Below are positions 51,843 through 60,223 of a stretch of DNA of 64,000 nt, one piece after another; within the stretch, counting starts at the first letter, position 1, and each line of letters begins with the position of its first letter. Source of the stretch: Candidatus Omnitrophota bacterium (lineage in GTDB: Bacteria > Hinthialibacterota > Hinthialibacteria > Hinthialibacterales > Hinthialibacteraceae); the NCBI GenBank assembly GCA_040755155.1, contig JBFMBP010000179.1, positions 1 through 64,000 on the forward strand. Direction: 5' to 3'. Under the pieces are notes generated by a model. That model made no database searches and was not told where the DNA came from. It saw nothing but the letters and a program-made list of their open reading frames with translations. A program made the position numbers and the translations under genes.

Positions 51843-53972
51843 TCAATAATTCTGTAGTTGAAATGTCTTTCTTACTAAATCATAACCCGTATCTGTCCAC
51901 TGATTATTAATCAACTCCTTGGTTTTTCGTGTATAATACAGCATGTTGTATTCCGTCGTTGCGTAATCCTTGCCATTCGATCCAATAAGAGAAGGATAAT
52001 AAAAATACTCCTCTTTCGTTGCTGTTTTACTCTCCGCCGTCATAATCATATAAGCGGTGGAATTCCAGTTTATGGGATCGTAGGATGTATGTAGGTAGAA
52101 AGCTGGAATACCTGCGGTATTTTGACCTTTACCTATAATAATGAAATCGGCGTCGTTGAGGTAATTATTGCTGCTGAATTTTGGATTTAAGCAATATTTT
52201 GATAAATCGTTAGGTTGATCTGGATTCCCCGACTTTGCATTCCAAACAGCGGAAAACTCGCCGCCGTTGCCCGCTTGGGTCCAATTTTGGCTTTCCCAAT
52301 AATTGCTAGTAACATTATTATACTTATACCAAGGATTCGCATTGCTCTCGTAATTCGTAGAGTGAACGGAGGATTTTAATGCTCTCGCTGCGGATAACAT
52401 AGTATACGCAAAGTGACCGCAGTTTCCATGTTTTTGTTCAAGCGTGCCGGTACAGGAATCGACCCATGAATAGTATGAGTTATCAACATCGGGATCCGGA
52501 TCCGAATCCGGATGATATAAATACAACTGTTTATCGCCATTTATATTTTCTTGGATTGAAAAAGTATTGAAGATCATGTAATAGTAATCGCCAAAAGGTA
52601 CAACCGAAGGATCTCCACATCCATATAGATGTTTATAATTCATTTCAATGGAACTTTCCGGCAATTCGTATTTTATGATTTGATAGTTATTGTTGTTGTC
52701 GTGTAATTTGCTAAAAGATAGACCGTAAGATGCTGAACCATCGGTTTCCTTCGATCGGGCGTAGCCGATTGCAGTATAACAATGGTCATAGTTATGCTCG
52801 CAGGTTGCGCCTCTTGGAATATTACTACCTGTATGATAATCATCGCAGACCAAATCGCTGTTGTATTGGAAATGATCTTCCACGTAGTAGAAGGCGTGAA
52901 GCGCATCCGTTTGATTGTCGCTCAGCGGATTGTAAATCACGGAAGAGATGCCCGCCCAATGATCGTCAAAATTCCGCGATGCGTCGCCGCTGGGAGACAA
53001 AACGGCAACGGCTTCGTTGTTGGCATTTTTCTTTATATGGTTTTTTATACTTGTCTGGCTGGCGATATACATGTTATCCGGCGTAGAACTGTCGGCAAAG
53101 TTAATAACGCGGGAACTGGCGCCATAGACGGCGTCTTCCGCTCGCGCTGGATTTCCTGCAGCGCCATGATCTGTATGACCATACGAACGAGCCGCCGAAA
53201 AATAACAAACATACCTATTGTAGTCTGAACCATACGTAGCGGGAACATACTCGGAACAAATAGGAAAATCGGAAGGATTAGCTACATAGCCATAATCATC
53301 GGAATCCGATCCATCCATATCTCCTACAATGACGGTTTGAAGCGAACCGTTAATCCATGCAATATCTTGCGTTTCGACATTATCTTCATCGTTTCGAGAT
53401 TGCTTTTTTCCTTGCATAGGAAGATCGATTGGATCGACATCAACTGGAACATCTCCGCCGAGGATGACGCGAAAAGAAGTGCTAATCAATTCCGCCATGA
53501 ACCATTGGACGGATATCTCGCCGGGATTCCATTTTTCTACGCCGCCGACTTTGGAATAGGCCGGATCGGCGCGCAAAACGATAGATAGGCGCACTTCCTG
53601 ACCGGCATAGGCGCTTAAATCCTCCTTGAAGAAGCATGAGCCGGGATGTTCCGCTTTGTCGGGATTCAAGCCTTGCGCAGGAAACGCCTCTTCAACCACC
53701 CAGGCGCTGGAACGATCTTTCCGGGTTTCGACCTGTAAATGCAAATCCACGCCGTCCCGCGCTCCTACAAGAATTTCCGCTCCTCCTTGAAACTGGAGAA
53801 ATCGTTTGGCAGGCAATTGCACGACGCGCTCGCCGAAGATCCCAAACACGGCTTTGCCGGGAACTGGCTTCGCTTTCATCAATAACGCTTTTGTTTGAAC
53901 CATGCCGATGCGCGGCTCGCCGCTGTCGATGAGAACCTCTTTCATCTTCACCACGCTTTGGTTCTCGTCCAC
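51843..53972 (-). CDS. Large exported protein, start disrupted by a TA repeat (possibly phase-variable)
   Basis: The listed 709 residues start at a GTG and I do not recognise the protein. The N part (about 1-180) is beta-rich, and the rest is Asn/Tyr/Asp/Ser-rich with Cys pairs (CDDYHTGSNIPRGATCEHNYDHCY). The frame stays open upstream to about 54098 and reads LTVFALSAHSQEKAIEK, a signal-peptide end. The well-placed ATG at 54139 with AAGGAGG reads MLQKSAKS and then hits (TA)9 in another frame, stopping after 14 residues. With eight TA units the ATG would join the frame as a complete signal peptide. The gene thus looks OFF in this sequence, or the tract is miscounted. Confidence 0.65.
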   Translation of the reverse strand: MDENQSVVKMKEVLIDSGEPRIGMVQTKALLMKAKPVPGKAVFGIFGERVVQLPAKRFLQFQGGAEILVGARDGVDLHLQVETRKDRSSAWVVEEAFPAQGLNPDKAEHPGSCFFKEDLSAYAGQEVRLSIVLRADPAYSKVGGVEKWNPGEISVQWFMAELISTSFRVILGGDVPVDVDPIDLPMQGKKQSRNDEDNVETQDIAWINGSLQTVIVGDMDGSDSDDYGYVANPSDFPICSEYVPATYGSDYNRYVCYFSAARSYGHTDHGAAGNPARAEDAVYGASSRVINFADSSTPDNMYIASQTSIKNHIKKNANNEAVAVLSPSGDASRNFDDHWAGISSVIYNPLSDNQTDALHAFYYVEDHFQYNSDLVCDDYHTGSNIPRGATCEHNYDHCYTAIGYARSKETDGSASYGLSFSKLHDNNNNYQIIKYELPESSIEMNYKHLYGCGDPSVVPFGDYYYMIFNTFSIQENINGDKQLYLYHPDSDPDPDVDNSYYSWVDSCTGTLEQKHGNCGHFAYTMLSAARALKSSVHSTNYESNANPWYKYNNVTSNYWESQNWTQAGNGGEFSAVWNAKSGNPDQPNDLSKYCLNPKFSSNNYLNDADFIIIGKGQNTAGIPAFYLHTSYDPINWNSTAYMIMTAESKTATKEEYFYYPSLIGSNGKDYATTEYNMLYYTRKTKELINNQWTDTGYDLVRKTFQLQNY

Positions 53973-54098
53973 GGCGTCCAGAACTACAGGCGCGCGTTCT
54001 AGGTTGAGCCATTCCGTCTGATCTTTATTCTCGACGAAATCAAAGACCTTTTCAATAGCTTTTTCTTGCGAATGAGCGGAGAGAGCGAATACGGTTAA

Positions 54099-54116
54099 TA
54101 TATATATATATATATA
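54099..54116 (-). repeat. (TA)9 dinucleotide tract inside the signal-peptide coding region
   Basis: Nine consecutive TA units lie 20 bases downstream of the ATG at 54139 (leftward). Unit numbers of 5, 8 or 11 keep the ATG in frame with the 709-residue protein; 9 does not. Such tracts change length by slipped-strand mispairing. Confidence 0.85.
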
Positions 54117-54139
54117 CTTTTTGCGGATTTTTGCAACAT

Positions 54140-54306
54140 GATTTCCTCCTTCTTTCCCCCATCGCCGATGCGAGAGGAAGACAAATGATGCAGGTTAAAT
54201 TTATGCGAGCAAGTTAGCGGATGGCCGATGTTAGGATGAGAAGAGAGATCACCCCCTTATCTTAACAATAATATATGTTAAATTACATTTCCAAGCCGAT
54301 AAGTAT
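54140..54306. other. Leader of the 709-residue protein gene
   Basis: From the promoter to the ATG at 54139 (leftward), about 165 bases, ending with AAGGAGG. It contains no ORF or strong hairpin that I can see. Composition becomes AT-rich toward the promoter. Confidence 0.45.
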
Positions 54307-54335
54307 ACGATAGCCTATAAAAAAACAAATGTCAA
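54307..54335 (-). promoter_or_regulatory. Promoter of the 709-residue protein gene
   Basis: Leftward consensus TTGACA (54335-54330), 17-base spacer and TATCGT (54312-54307). The spacer has a T7 run and the surroundings are very AT-rich. The rest of the gap up to 54665 shows nothing else identifiable. Confidence 0.5.
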
Positions 54336-54665
54336 GAAAAAAGTTATTATAAAATCGTTAATGATTATTATGCCCATAATATAAACAGAGAGTAATGATA
54401 TTGGCATAATTTATGCTAGACAAATCAAATGGCGGTGAATATTACTCCATCATCCCATTTTCCTGCGTGGAGAGAATAGGTTTGGCGTAAAGCGAATCAT
54501 GTTCCGCCGCCCATCACGCGCTGGTTGGATCATCGAAAGGTTTTACATTCCGAAATTATGTCCTAGAGTATAGGGCCTCATATTGCAGCCTCGCTAAGGA
54601 ATCAAGCCGTCCCTTCGTGAAGAATCCCGGCAGCTTGGGAATAGGGAAGAATTGAGGAATCAAGA

Positions 54666-55529
54666 ATGGAATCGTTCTTTGAGCAGGTCAAAACTAGAAT
54701 CAAGAGAATCGGCAGCGTTCTTTGCGTAGGATTGGATACTGTTGAAAAGCAAATTCCGGATATGTTGCGGGGGGAAGACAATCCGCAATTGGCATTCAAC
54801 CGCGCCGTTATCGACGCGACTCACGGGCTGGCCTGCTGCTACAAAACCAATATGGCCTTTTATTTGGCGGCGGGAGTCAAAGGTTTCGACGCCTTGAAAT
54901 CGACGATCGGCTGCGCCCATTCCCTTGGCGTTCCCGTCATCTTGGACGCCAAATGGGGCGATATTGGCCATACGGCGGACTATTACGCTCAAACGGCCTT
55001 CGAAACGCTGGAAGCGGACGCCGTCACCGTCAATCCCTACATGGGAGAAGAAGCGATCGCCCCATTTCGGAATTACTCGGATCGCGGCGTCTTCGTTTTG
55101 TGCTACACCTCCAATCTGTCGCGCATCGACTTGCAAACGCAAATGGTTTCGATTCCCGATTCGCCGCTTTCTCCCCTTTATAAAATTGTGGCGCGCAAGA
55201 TTGTGGAATGGAATACGGCGGGAAATCTCGGCGCCGTGGCGGGCGCCACCGCGCCGGAGGAATTAGCGCGCATCCGCGAGATTGTTGGCCCATCGCTCCC
55301 CATTCTCTGTCCGGGAATCGGCGCTCAGGGAGGCGATTTGGAAGAAGTGCTGTGGGCGGGAATGGCGGCGGAAGGGACGTTGTACATCAACGTCTCCCGC
55401 GCCATTATTAACGCCTCCTCCGGAGCCGATTTCGCTCAAGCGGCCCAAAGAGAAGCCAAGATGTTCGTCGATCAAATGCAGATGCACTTCGCCCAAGCCC
55501 GCGCGGTTAAAAATTCCACCGTGGAATAA
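54666..55529 (+). CDS. pyrF: Orotidine 5'-phosphate decarboxylase (type 2)
   Basis: The 287-residue protein has the OMP decarboxylase barrel: SVLCVGLDT, YKTNMAFYLAAG (Lys) and VILDAKWGDIGHTADYYAQ, which holds the Asp-Lys-Asp catalytic set. VNPYMGEEAIAPF, VAGATAPEELARIREIVGP and the phosphate loop GIGAQGGDLEE complete it. The length and DAKWGDI form are those of the type 2 (mycobacterial-like) branch. It makes UMP in pyrimidine synthesis. GAGGAA lies upstream of the ATG. No other pyr gene is in the window. Confidence 0.95.
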   Translation: MESFFEQVKTRIKRIGSVLCVGLDTVEKQIPDMLRGEDNPQLAFNRAVIDATHGLACCYKTNMAFYLAAGVKGFDALKSTIGCAHSLGVPVILDAKWGDIGHTADYYAQTAFETLEADAVTVNPYMGEEAIAPFRNYSDRGVFVLCYTSNLSRIDLQTQMVSIPDSPLSPLYKIVARKIVEWNTAGNLGAVAGATAPEELARIREIVGPSLPILCPGIGAQGGDLEEVLWAGMAAEGTLYINVSRAIINASSGADFAQAAQREAKMFVDQMQMHFAQARAVKNSTVE

Positions 55530-55604
55530 GGCTTATGTGCATTTTGTATGCCGCCGATTATTCCCCTCGCCCTCTGGATGAAAGAATGGAGCGCATTACA
55601 TAAG

Positions 55605-57038
55605 TTATTCATCATTCATCATTCCGTTGGCGCCGGTGGTTTGGTTTTTCTCCATTTCGACGAATTGCCGCAATGCCGGAATCATCCCCAAGAAAAGCCA
55701 AAAGGTAAGGCCGATTTTATCGGACGGCCCCAGGTTGTTGAGAAAGGCGTGGACGAGATAGGTAATCATCGCCCCTTGCATTCCGATGATGAAAATCCGC
55801 TGAAATCGCGATTGGGTGCGGCCTTGACAATAAATCGCTTGCTGAAAAAAAGTAAAGATCGTCAAGGCGAATAGAATCAGGCCGGCGAGACCCGTCTCCG
55901 CCAGCAATTCCAAATATAAATTATGGGCGCCCATACGGATCCGCGCGGAATAAGCGTCCGGAAATTGCTGATAGGAATAATATACGTCGGGATACGCGCC
56001 CCAACCGACGCCGAAATAGGGGTGATCCTTCCACATGGCGATGGCGGAGTACCAACGATCGAGCCGGTCGTAGTTGGCGACGTATTTAAAATCGGTAATC
56101 GTTTCGATGCGCTGCAGAAATAGTTGTCCGAAATCGGTGAAGGTTATCGTCGCCGCGCTGAAGAGCATCAATGCGATCAGCGCTAGAATTATTTCCACGG
56201 AGGATCTGCGATGGCGGAATTGAAAAAGATAATAAAGCAGCATGGCCGAGATGCTGATCCATGCGGCGCGCACGAACGTCAAAACAATCGCTAAGAGGAA
56301 TATGCCCGTCAAAGCGCCCGCTGCGTTGCGGATGGGACTGTAATCCATATCGAGATAATACGCCAGCAGAAAAGCGAACGTCATCGTGATGAACGCGGCG
56401 TAGATGCAATGCTCGACGAAAAACGGACCGGCGATGTTGGCGTAAATGCGAATGCCGCCCATTGCCTGCGTAGCGAAGCCGTAAAGGATAAGCAGCGAAT
56501 GCGCAATCAGGCTTCCGAAAACGAAGGTCTTCAATTGTTTTTCCGCTTGGATATAGCGGGGAATCAAATAAAAACCGGTGAAAATGTACCCCGTATCCCG
56601 GATCAGTGCTTTGACGGTGCTGATGGGGGCTTGGGATACGGCTAAACTCCCAATCATAAGAAAATACAGCAACATGATGGGGATGTTTATAGGCGATGGC
56701 CGATACTGGATTTTTCCCCTTGATTGTATCAGATCGGCGAAATAAAGAAGAAAAAGTAAAGGAATCAGAATTTCGGTAGGCGCCGTAATGCGCGTAGAAG
56801 ACGCGATCTGTATCTCGAAAGAAAAAGGCAGCAGAAGATAAATCGCAACGGCGAAATAGGCCCGCCCTAGAAGAAATAACGCTAAGCCGGAAATCGCGAA
56901 AAGGATCGCCAGCAGCAAGACGGGAGATTGGAATAGAAAAACGATCGATCCGAGCGCGAGAGTTCCAAAAACGCCCATCGCGAGATCGATTCGTTCTCGG
57001 CTTGGAAGAGCGGATAAGATGTTGTTTTTTTCCGGCAT
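55605..57038 (-). CDS. O-antigen ligase / polymerase family membrane protein
   Basis: The 477-residue protein has about twelve membrane helices. It has the Wzy_C core near residue 330-410: DHPYFGVGWGAYPDVYYSYQ followed by GAHNLYLELLAETGLAGLIL, the H-N-x-x-L-x-x-x-x-E-x-G motif. Such proteins ligate or polymerise surface polysaccharide in the periplasm. The conserved Arg in RIRMGAHN fits. It is alone on its strand here, but a Wzt-like exporter ATPase and a GT2 lie 5-6 kb to the right, so the region serves surface glycan synthesis. Confidence 0.87.
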   Translation of the reverse strand: MPEKNNILSALPSRERIDLAMGVFGTLALGSIVFLFQSPVLLLAILFAISGLALFLLGRAYFAVAIYLLLPFSFEIQIASSTRITAPTEILIPLLFLLYFADLIQSRGKIQYRPSPINIPIMLLYFLMIGSLAVSQAPISTVKALIRDTGYIFTGFYLIPRYIQAEKQLKTFVFGSLIAHSLLILYGFATQAMGGIRIYANIAGPFFVEHCIYAAFITMTFAFLLAYYLDMDYSPIRNAAGALTGIFLLAIVLTFVRAAWISISAMLLYYLFQFRHRRSSVEIILALIALMLFSAATITFTDFGQLFLQRIETITDFKYVANYDRLDRWYSAIAMWKDHPYFGVGWGAYPDVYYSYQQFPDAYSARIRMGAHNLYLELLAETGLAGLILFALTIFTFFQQAIYCQGRTQSRFQRIFIIGMQGAMITYLVHAFLNNLGPSDKIGLTFWLFLGMIPALRQFVEMEKNQTTGANGMMNDE

Positions 57039-57109
57039 GATATCAGCGGCGAATCTCGCGGCTTTAGGATGATCTTACAAATTCTGCTATTGGGATTAGA
57101 ACGTTTCCG

Positions 57110-57240
57110 GATTGCATAGATGGGTAGAGGAGAACAAACCGACGCCATCTAATAGGCGTTGTCATTGTCTGATTCCGAATATCCTAGATTTTTATCCTGA
57201 ATATCCTAAAATACTTGACCATCTTGATGCCGACGATGAG
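57110..57240. repeat. Dispersed intergenic repeat (family D), copy 2
   Basis: ATTGCATAGA, AACCGACGCCATCT, GTTGTCATTGTCTG, then CGAATATCCTAG and TGAATATCCT blocks in the order found at 32798-32935. It lies between the divergent O-antigen ligase and sigma factor genes. Confidence 0.65.
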
Positions 57241-57324
57241 AGAATAACATCTGCCTAATCCCGATACGCTCTAATGGCGCCCATCGAAGGCGCTTGGCCG
57301 AAAAGTAGCGCCGCCTTCTTCTTC

Positions 57325-57410
57325 TGTCAAGCAATGGAATGTCGCGGCGGAAATCGCGCCGTCTTCTTGACAGATGATAACGGCAATCTTACATTCATCC
57401 GAATGTCAAG
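57325..57410 (+). promoter_or_regulatory. Promoter with repeated CTTGACAG half-sites before the second sigma gene
   Basis: TTGACA (57367-57372), a 17-base spacer and TACATT (57390-57395) form a good promoter. CTGTCAAG lies upstream (57325-57332), CTTGACAG covers the -35 (57366-57373) and TGTCAAG lies downstream of the -10 (57404-57410). These alternating half-sites could be a repressor operator. That is inference from symmetry only. Confidence 0.6.
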
Positions 57411-57461
57411 TTTGCTTTGATAAACCGATTCCAGGAATTCCGGCGGAAAATAATCGAATCT

Positions 57462-58322
57462 ATGTCTTTTGTGGAAGATCATGCGGATAGCCATCTCGTA
57501 GGACTTTATCTTCGAGATATCGGTAAATACCCCCTGCTCTCGCCGGAGGAAGAAATCGATTTGGCCTTAAAAACGCGGGCGGGCGTGGCCGAGGCCCGCA
57601 GCCGGTTGATTTTAAGCAATCTTCGCCTGGTAGTGAACATCGCCAAGCGCTATCAAAATCAAGGTCTGGGATTGATGGACTTGATCGAAGAGGGAAACCT
57701 GGGATTGATCAAAGGCGTGGAAAAATTCGACGTCGACCGCAAGTGCCGTTTCAGCACCTACGCCACTTGGTGGATTCGCCAATTCATTAACCGCGCCATC
57801 ACTCATCAAGGCAGCATCGTCCGCCTTCCTTCCCACAAACAGGAAATTCTTTACCGCGCGCGGGTGCGTTTTAAGGAATTGTCTCAAGAGTTGGGACGCG
57901 ATCCCCAACCTTGGGAAATGATCGAGGCTTTGGAAAGAGACGTTTCCAAAGAGGAAGCGGAGGCGATCGTCGATCTCATATACTCGCCCGCCATCGTGGA
58001 GCCGTTGAGCGGCGGCGACGAGAATCAGGATCATACAGCCCGCTTTGAAGACGCCGTAACGCCTCGGCCCGATTACGAAATATCCCTGTTGTCCCGCGAC
58101 CGGCGCATCAATGAATTCGTGGATCGATTGGGGGAACGGGAACAGTTTATTTTGAAGCGGCGTTTTGGATTGGATGACGAAGAGCCGGTCTCCATCAAAG
58201 AAATCGCGGATCATCTGAATTTGACGCGAGAGCGCGTTCGCCAGTTGTTGCACGAAGCGCTGAACGCCATCCGCGAAATGATTCACCAATACGGCGAACC
58301 CTATGATTTTCTGGAAGCGTAA
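57462..58322 (+). CDS. Second sigma-70 factor (RpoS-like, group 2)
   Basis: The 286-residue protein lacks region 1.1. It has region 1.2 ([24 protein letters not shown]), region 2 ([39 protein letters not shown]), region 3, and region 4 ([17 protein letters not shown] after EIADHLNLT). Promoter-contacting residues are like those of RpoD, so it should read similar promoters under stress or growth change. A TTG at 57417 would add 15 residues that lack family similarity; the ATG at 57462 is preferred although its ribosome site is weak. apt and dinB follow on the same strand. Confidence 0.9.
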   Translation: MSFVEDHADSHLVGLYLRDIGKYPLLSPEEEIDLALKTRAGVAEARSRLILSNLRLVVNIAKRYQNQGLGLMDLIEEGNLGLIKGVEKFDVDRKCRFSTYATWWIRQFINRAITHQGSIVRLPSHKQEILYRARVRFKELSQELGRDPQPWEMIEALERDVSKEEAEAIVDLIYSPAIVEPLSGGDENQDHTARFEDAVTPRPDYEISLLSRDRRINEFVDRLGEREQFILKRRFGLDDEEPVSIKEIADHLNLTRERVRQLLHEALNAIREMIHQYGEPYDFLEA

Positions 58323-58379
58323 GGCGGGAAAATTTTTTTATCGCGCTGCAATAACGATTTTTAATTCGAGAGGGAGATT

Positions 58380-58901
58380 ATGGACCTGAAAAGTATTCTT
58401 CGCCAAGTGCCGGATTTTCCCAAACCGGGGATCAATTTCATTGACGTTACCACTCTTATTTTGGATCCAAAAGCCTTTCAATGGACTATCGACGCGTTGG
58501 CGGAGCCTTATAAAGGAAAGAAGATCGACAAGATCGCCGCTATCGAGTCGCGTGGTTTTCTTTTTGGCGCGCCTCTCGCTCTGCAACTGAACGCCGGATT
58601 GGCGATCTTGCGCAAACCCAACAAACTGCCGGCGGAAACGTATTCTTACTCCTATGAGTTGGAGTATGGCAAGGATTCGATCGAAATTCATAAAGACGCC
58701 ATCAATAGCGGCGAACGAGTCGTCGTCGTCGACGACCTTTTGGCCACGGGAGGAACGGTTCAAGCGGCGCTGGAATTGATGAAGAATTTCTCTTGCGTCG
58801 TGGAAGGCGTCTCCTTCGTCGTGGAACTGACGTTTCTTTCCGGGCGCGAAAAATTAAAGCCGCATCCCGTTTACAGTCTCGTAACGTACGAATCGGAATA
58901 A
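58380..58901 (+). CDS. apt: Adenine phosphoribosyltransferase
   Basis: The 173-residue protein has the type I PRTase PRPP motif VVVVDDLLATGGT and the Apt N-terminal block VPDFPKPGINFIDVTTL. AAIESRGFLFGAPLA is also present. It makes AMP from adenine and PRPP in salvage. Length is normal. GAGAGGGAG lies upstream of the ATG, 57 bases after the sigma gene. Confidence 0.96.
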   Translation: MDLKSILRQVPDFPKPGINFIDVTTLILDPKAFQWTIDALAEPYKGKKIDKIAAIESRGFLFGAPLALQLNAGLAILRKPNKLPAETYSYSYELEYGKDSIEIHKDAINSGERVVVVDDLLATGGTVQAALELMKNFSCVVEGVSFVVELTFLSGREKLKPHPVYSLVTYESE

Positions 58902-58971
58902 TCGCCGCGCCGCGCAATACCATCGGGATGCGATGAACCATTGCGCGGACGCGCTGGGGAGGTGAGCCGCC

Positions 58972-60075
58972 ATCCCGCGCATCGTCATGCACGTGGATAT
59001 GGACGCATTCTTCGCGTCGGTGGAGCAGCGCGACCATCCCGAACTGCTGGGCAAGCCGGTCGTCGTCGGCGGCAGCCCGGCGGATCGCGGCGTGGTGGCG
59101 GCGGCTTCCTATGAAGCCCGCCAATTCGGAATCCGCTCCGCCATGCCGATGGCAAAAGCTTTGCGTCTCTGTCCGCAGGCGGTTCGCCGTCCCTGCAACT
59201 TCGCCGCCTATAAAGACGCTTCCCGCCGCATTCATCAAATGTTCCGCGAAATCACGCCCCTCGTCGAGCCGGTTTCGCTGGATGAAGCCTATCTCGATCT
59301 AAGCGAGCAGGCCGTCGATTTGAATCACGCCGAAGCCATTGGCCGGCGCTTGAAAATTCAAATCAAGGAGGAAACGCGCCTGAATGCTTCCGTGGGTATT
59401 GGTTCCAACAAATTCCTCGCCAAGATCGCGTCCGATTACGATAAGCCGGATGGTTTTTACGTCGTGCGGCCCGACGACGCTTTGTCGTTTCTCTCGCCCT
59501 TGCCGGTGCGGGCGATTCCGGGCGTAGGGCAAAAAACGGAGCAGCGGCTAACGATGATGGGCTTGCGCACCATCGAAGAACTCCGCGCCCTTTCCTTGGA
59601 AGAATTAGTCAAAGCGTTCGGAGAAAAGCACGGCGCCCGGCTCTATCAATTGGCGCGCGGCGTCGATTCCGCGCCGGTGGTTGTGGAGCGCGAGCGCAAA
59701 TCGCTTTCCCAGGAAAGAACTTTTTCCCAGGATCTATCCAGCGTCGAAGGCATGAAATATTTCATCGAGGAACTTTCCCATCAAGTGGCGGATCGTTTGG
59801 ATAAAGTCGCCTTGGAAGGCCGCACGGTAGGAATCAAAGTCCGCTTTCACGATTTCCGCCTCCTCACGCGAGCCATGACCTTGGATCATCCCACCCGCGA
59901 TCCCGGCGTAATCGCCGAAGCAGCCATCAATCTTCTGGAACGAGTAGAATTGTCGAACCGCCGCGTGCGCCTGCTAGGCGTGCGCATAACCGGCTTCGAC
60001 GACATCCCGGACGACAAGAAAATAAGCGAAAGCGATAATCTTCAAATGACCTTTTGGGATGTTTTTGATATTTAA
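58972..60075 (+). CDS. dinB: DNA polymerase IV (Y family), probable ATC start
   Basis: The 367-residue protein has Y-family palm motifs HVDMDAFFASVEQRDHPEL (metal Asp), VVVGGSPADRGVVAAASYEAR and the SLDEAYLDLS acidic pair. A helix-hairpin-helix (ALPGVG-type IPGVGQKTEQRL) and the little-finger domain (LSQERTFSQDLSSVE) follow. It copies damaged DNA. The first ATG (58987) yields MHVDMD and cuts the first beta strand. The in-frame ATC at 58972 gives (M)PRIVMHVDMD as in the family, and GGGGAGGTG ends seven bases before it. No ATG, GTG or TTG exists between the upstream stop and 58987. It lacks the usual C-terminal beta-clamp tail as far as I can see. Confidence 0.9.
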   Translation: MPRIVMHVDMDAFFASVEQRDHPELLGKPVVVGGSPADRGVVAAASYEARQFGIRSAMPMAKALRLCPQAVRRPCNFAAYKDASRRIHQMFREITPLVEPVSLDEAYLDLSEQAVDLNHAEAIGRRLKIQIKEETRLNASVGIGSNKFLAKIASDYDKPDGFYVVRPDDALSFLSPLPVRAIPGVGQKTEQRLTMMGLRTIEELRALSLEELVKAFGEKHGARLYQLARGVDSAPVVVERERKSLSQERTFSQDLSSVEGMKYFIEELSHQVADRLDKVALEGRTVGIKVRFHDFRLLTRAMTLDHPTRDPGVIAEAAINLLERVELSNRRVRLLGVRITGFDDIPDDKKISESDNLQMTFWDVFDI

Positions 60076-60080
60076 TTATG

Positions 60081-60112
60081 TAGGGTGGGCTAAAAGCGAA
60101 GCGTAGCCCACC
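60081..60112. repeat. Palindromic repeat (GTGGGCTAAAAGCGAAGCG family)
   Basis: TAGGGTGGGCT and AGCCCACC flank AAAAGCGAAGCGT. Copies with changes occur at 8706-8740 (reverse strand) and 42182-42215. It lies six bases past the dinB stop and may end its transcript. Confidence 0.7.
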
Positions 60113-60223
60113 ATTCCCTATTCATCATTCATCATTCAAACAATCCCTTCTCTCATCCAAACGCGCGCGTTTAAATAAACCACTCCCAAGGTTATAATTT
60201 CCCCATCCCATATTGTAAGGATC

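Noticed and set aside
54602-54799. 65-codon leftward frame at the pyrF start
   Set aside because: Antisense to the pyrF N terminus and its ribosome site; no coding signs.
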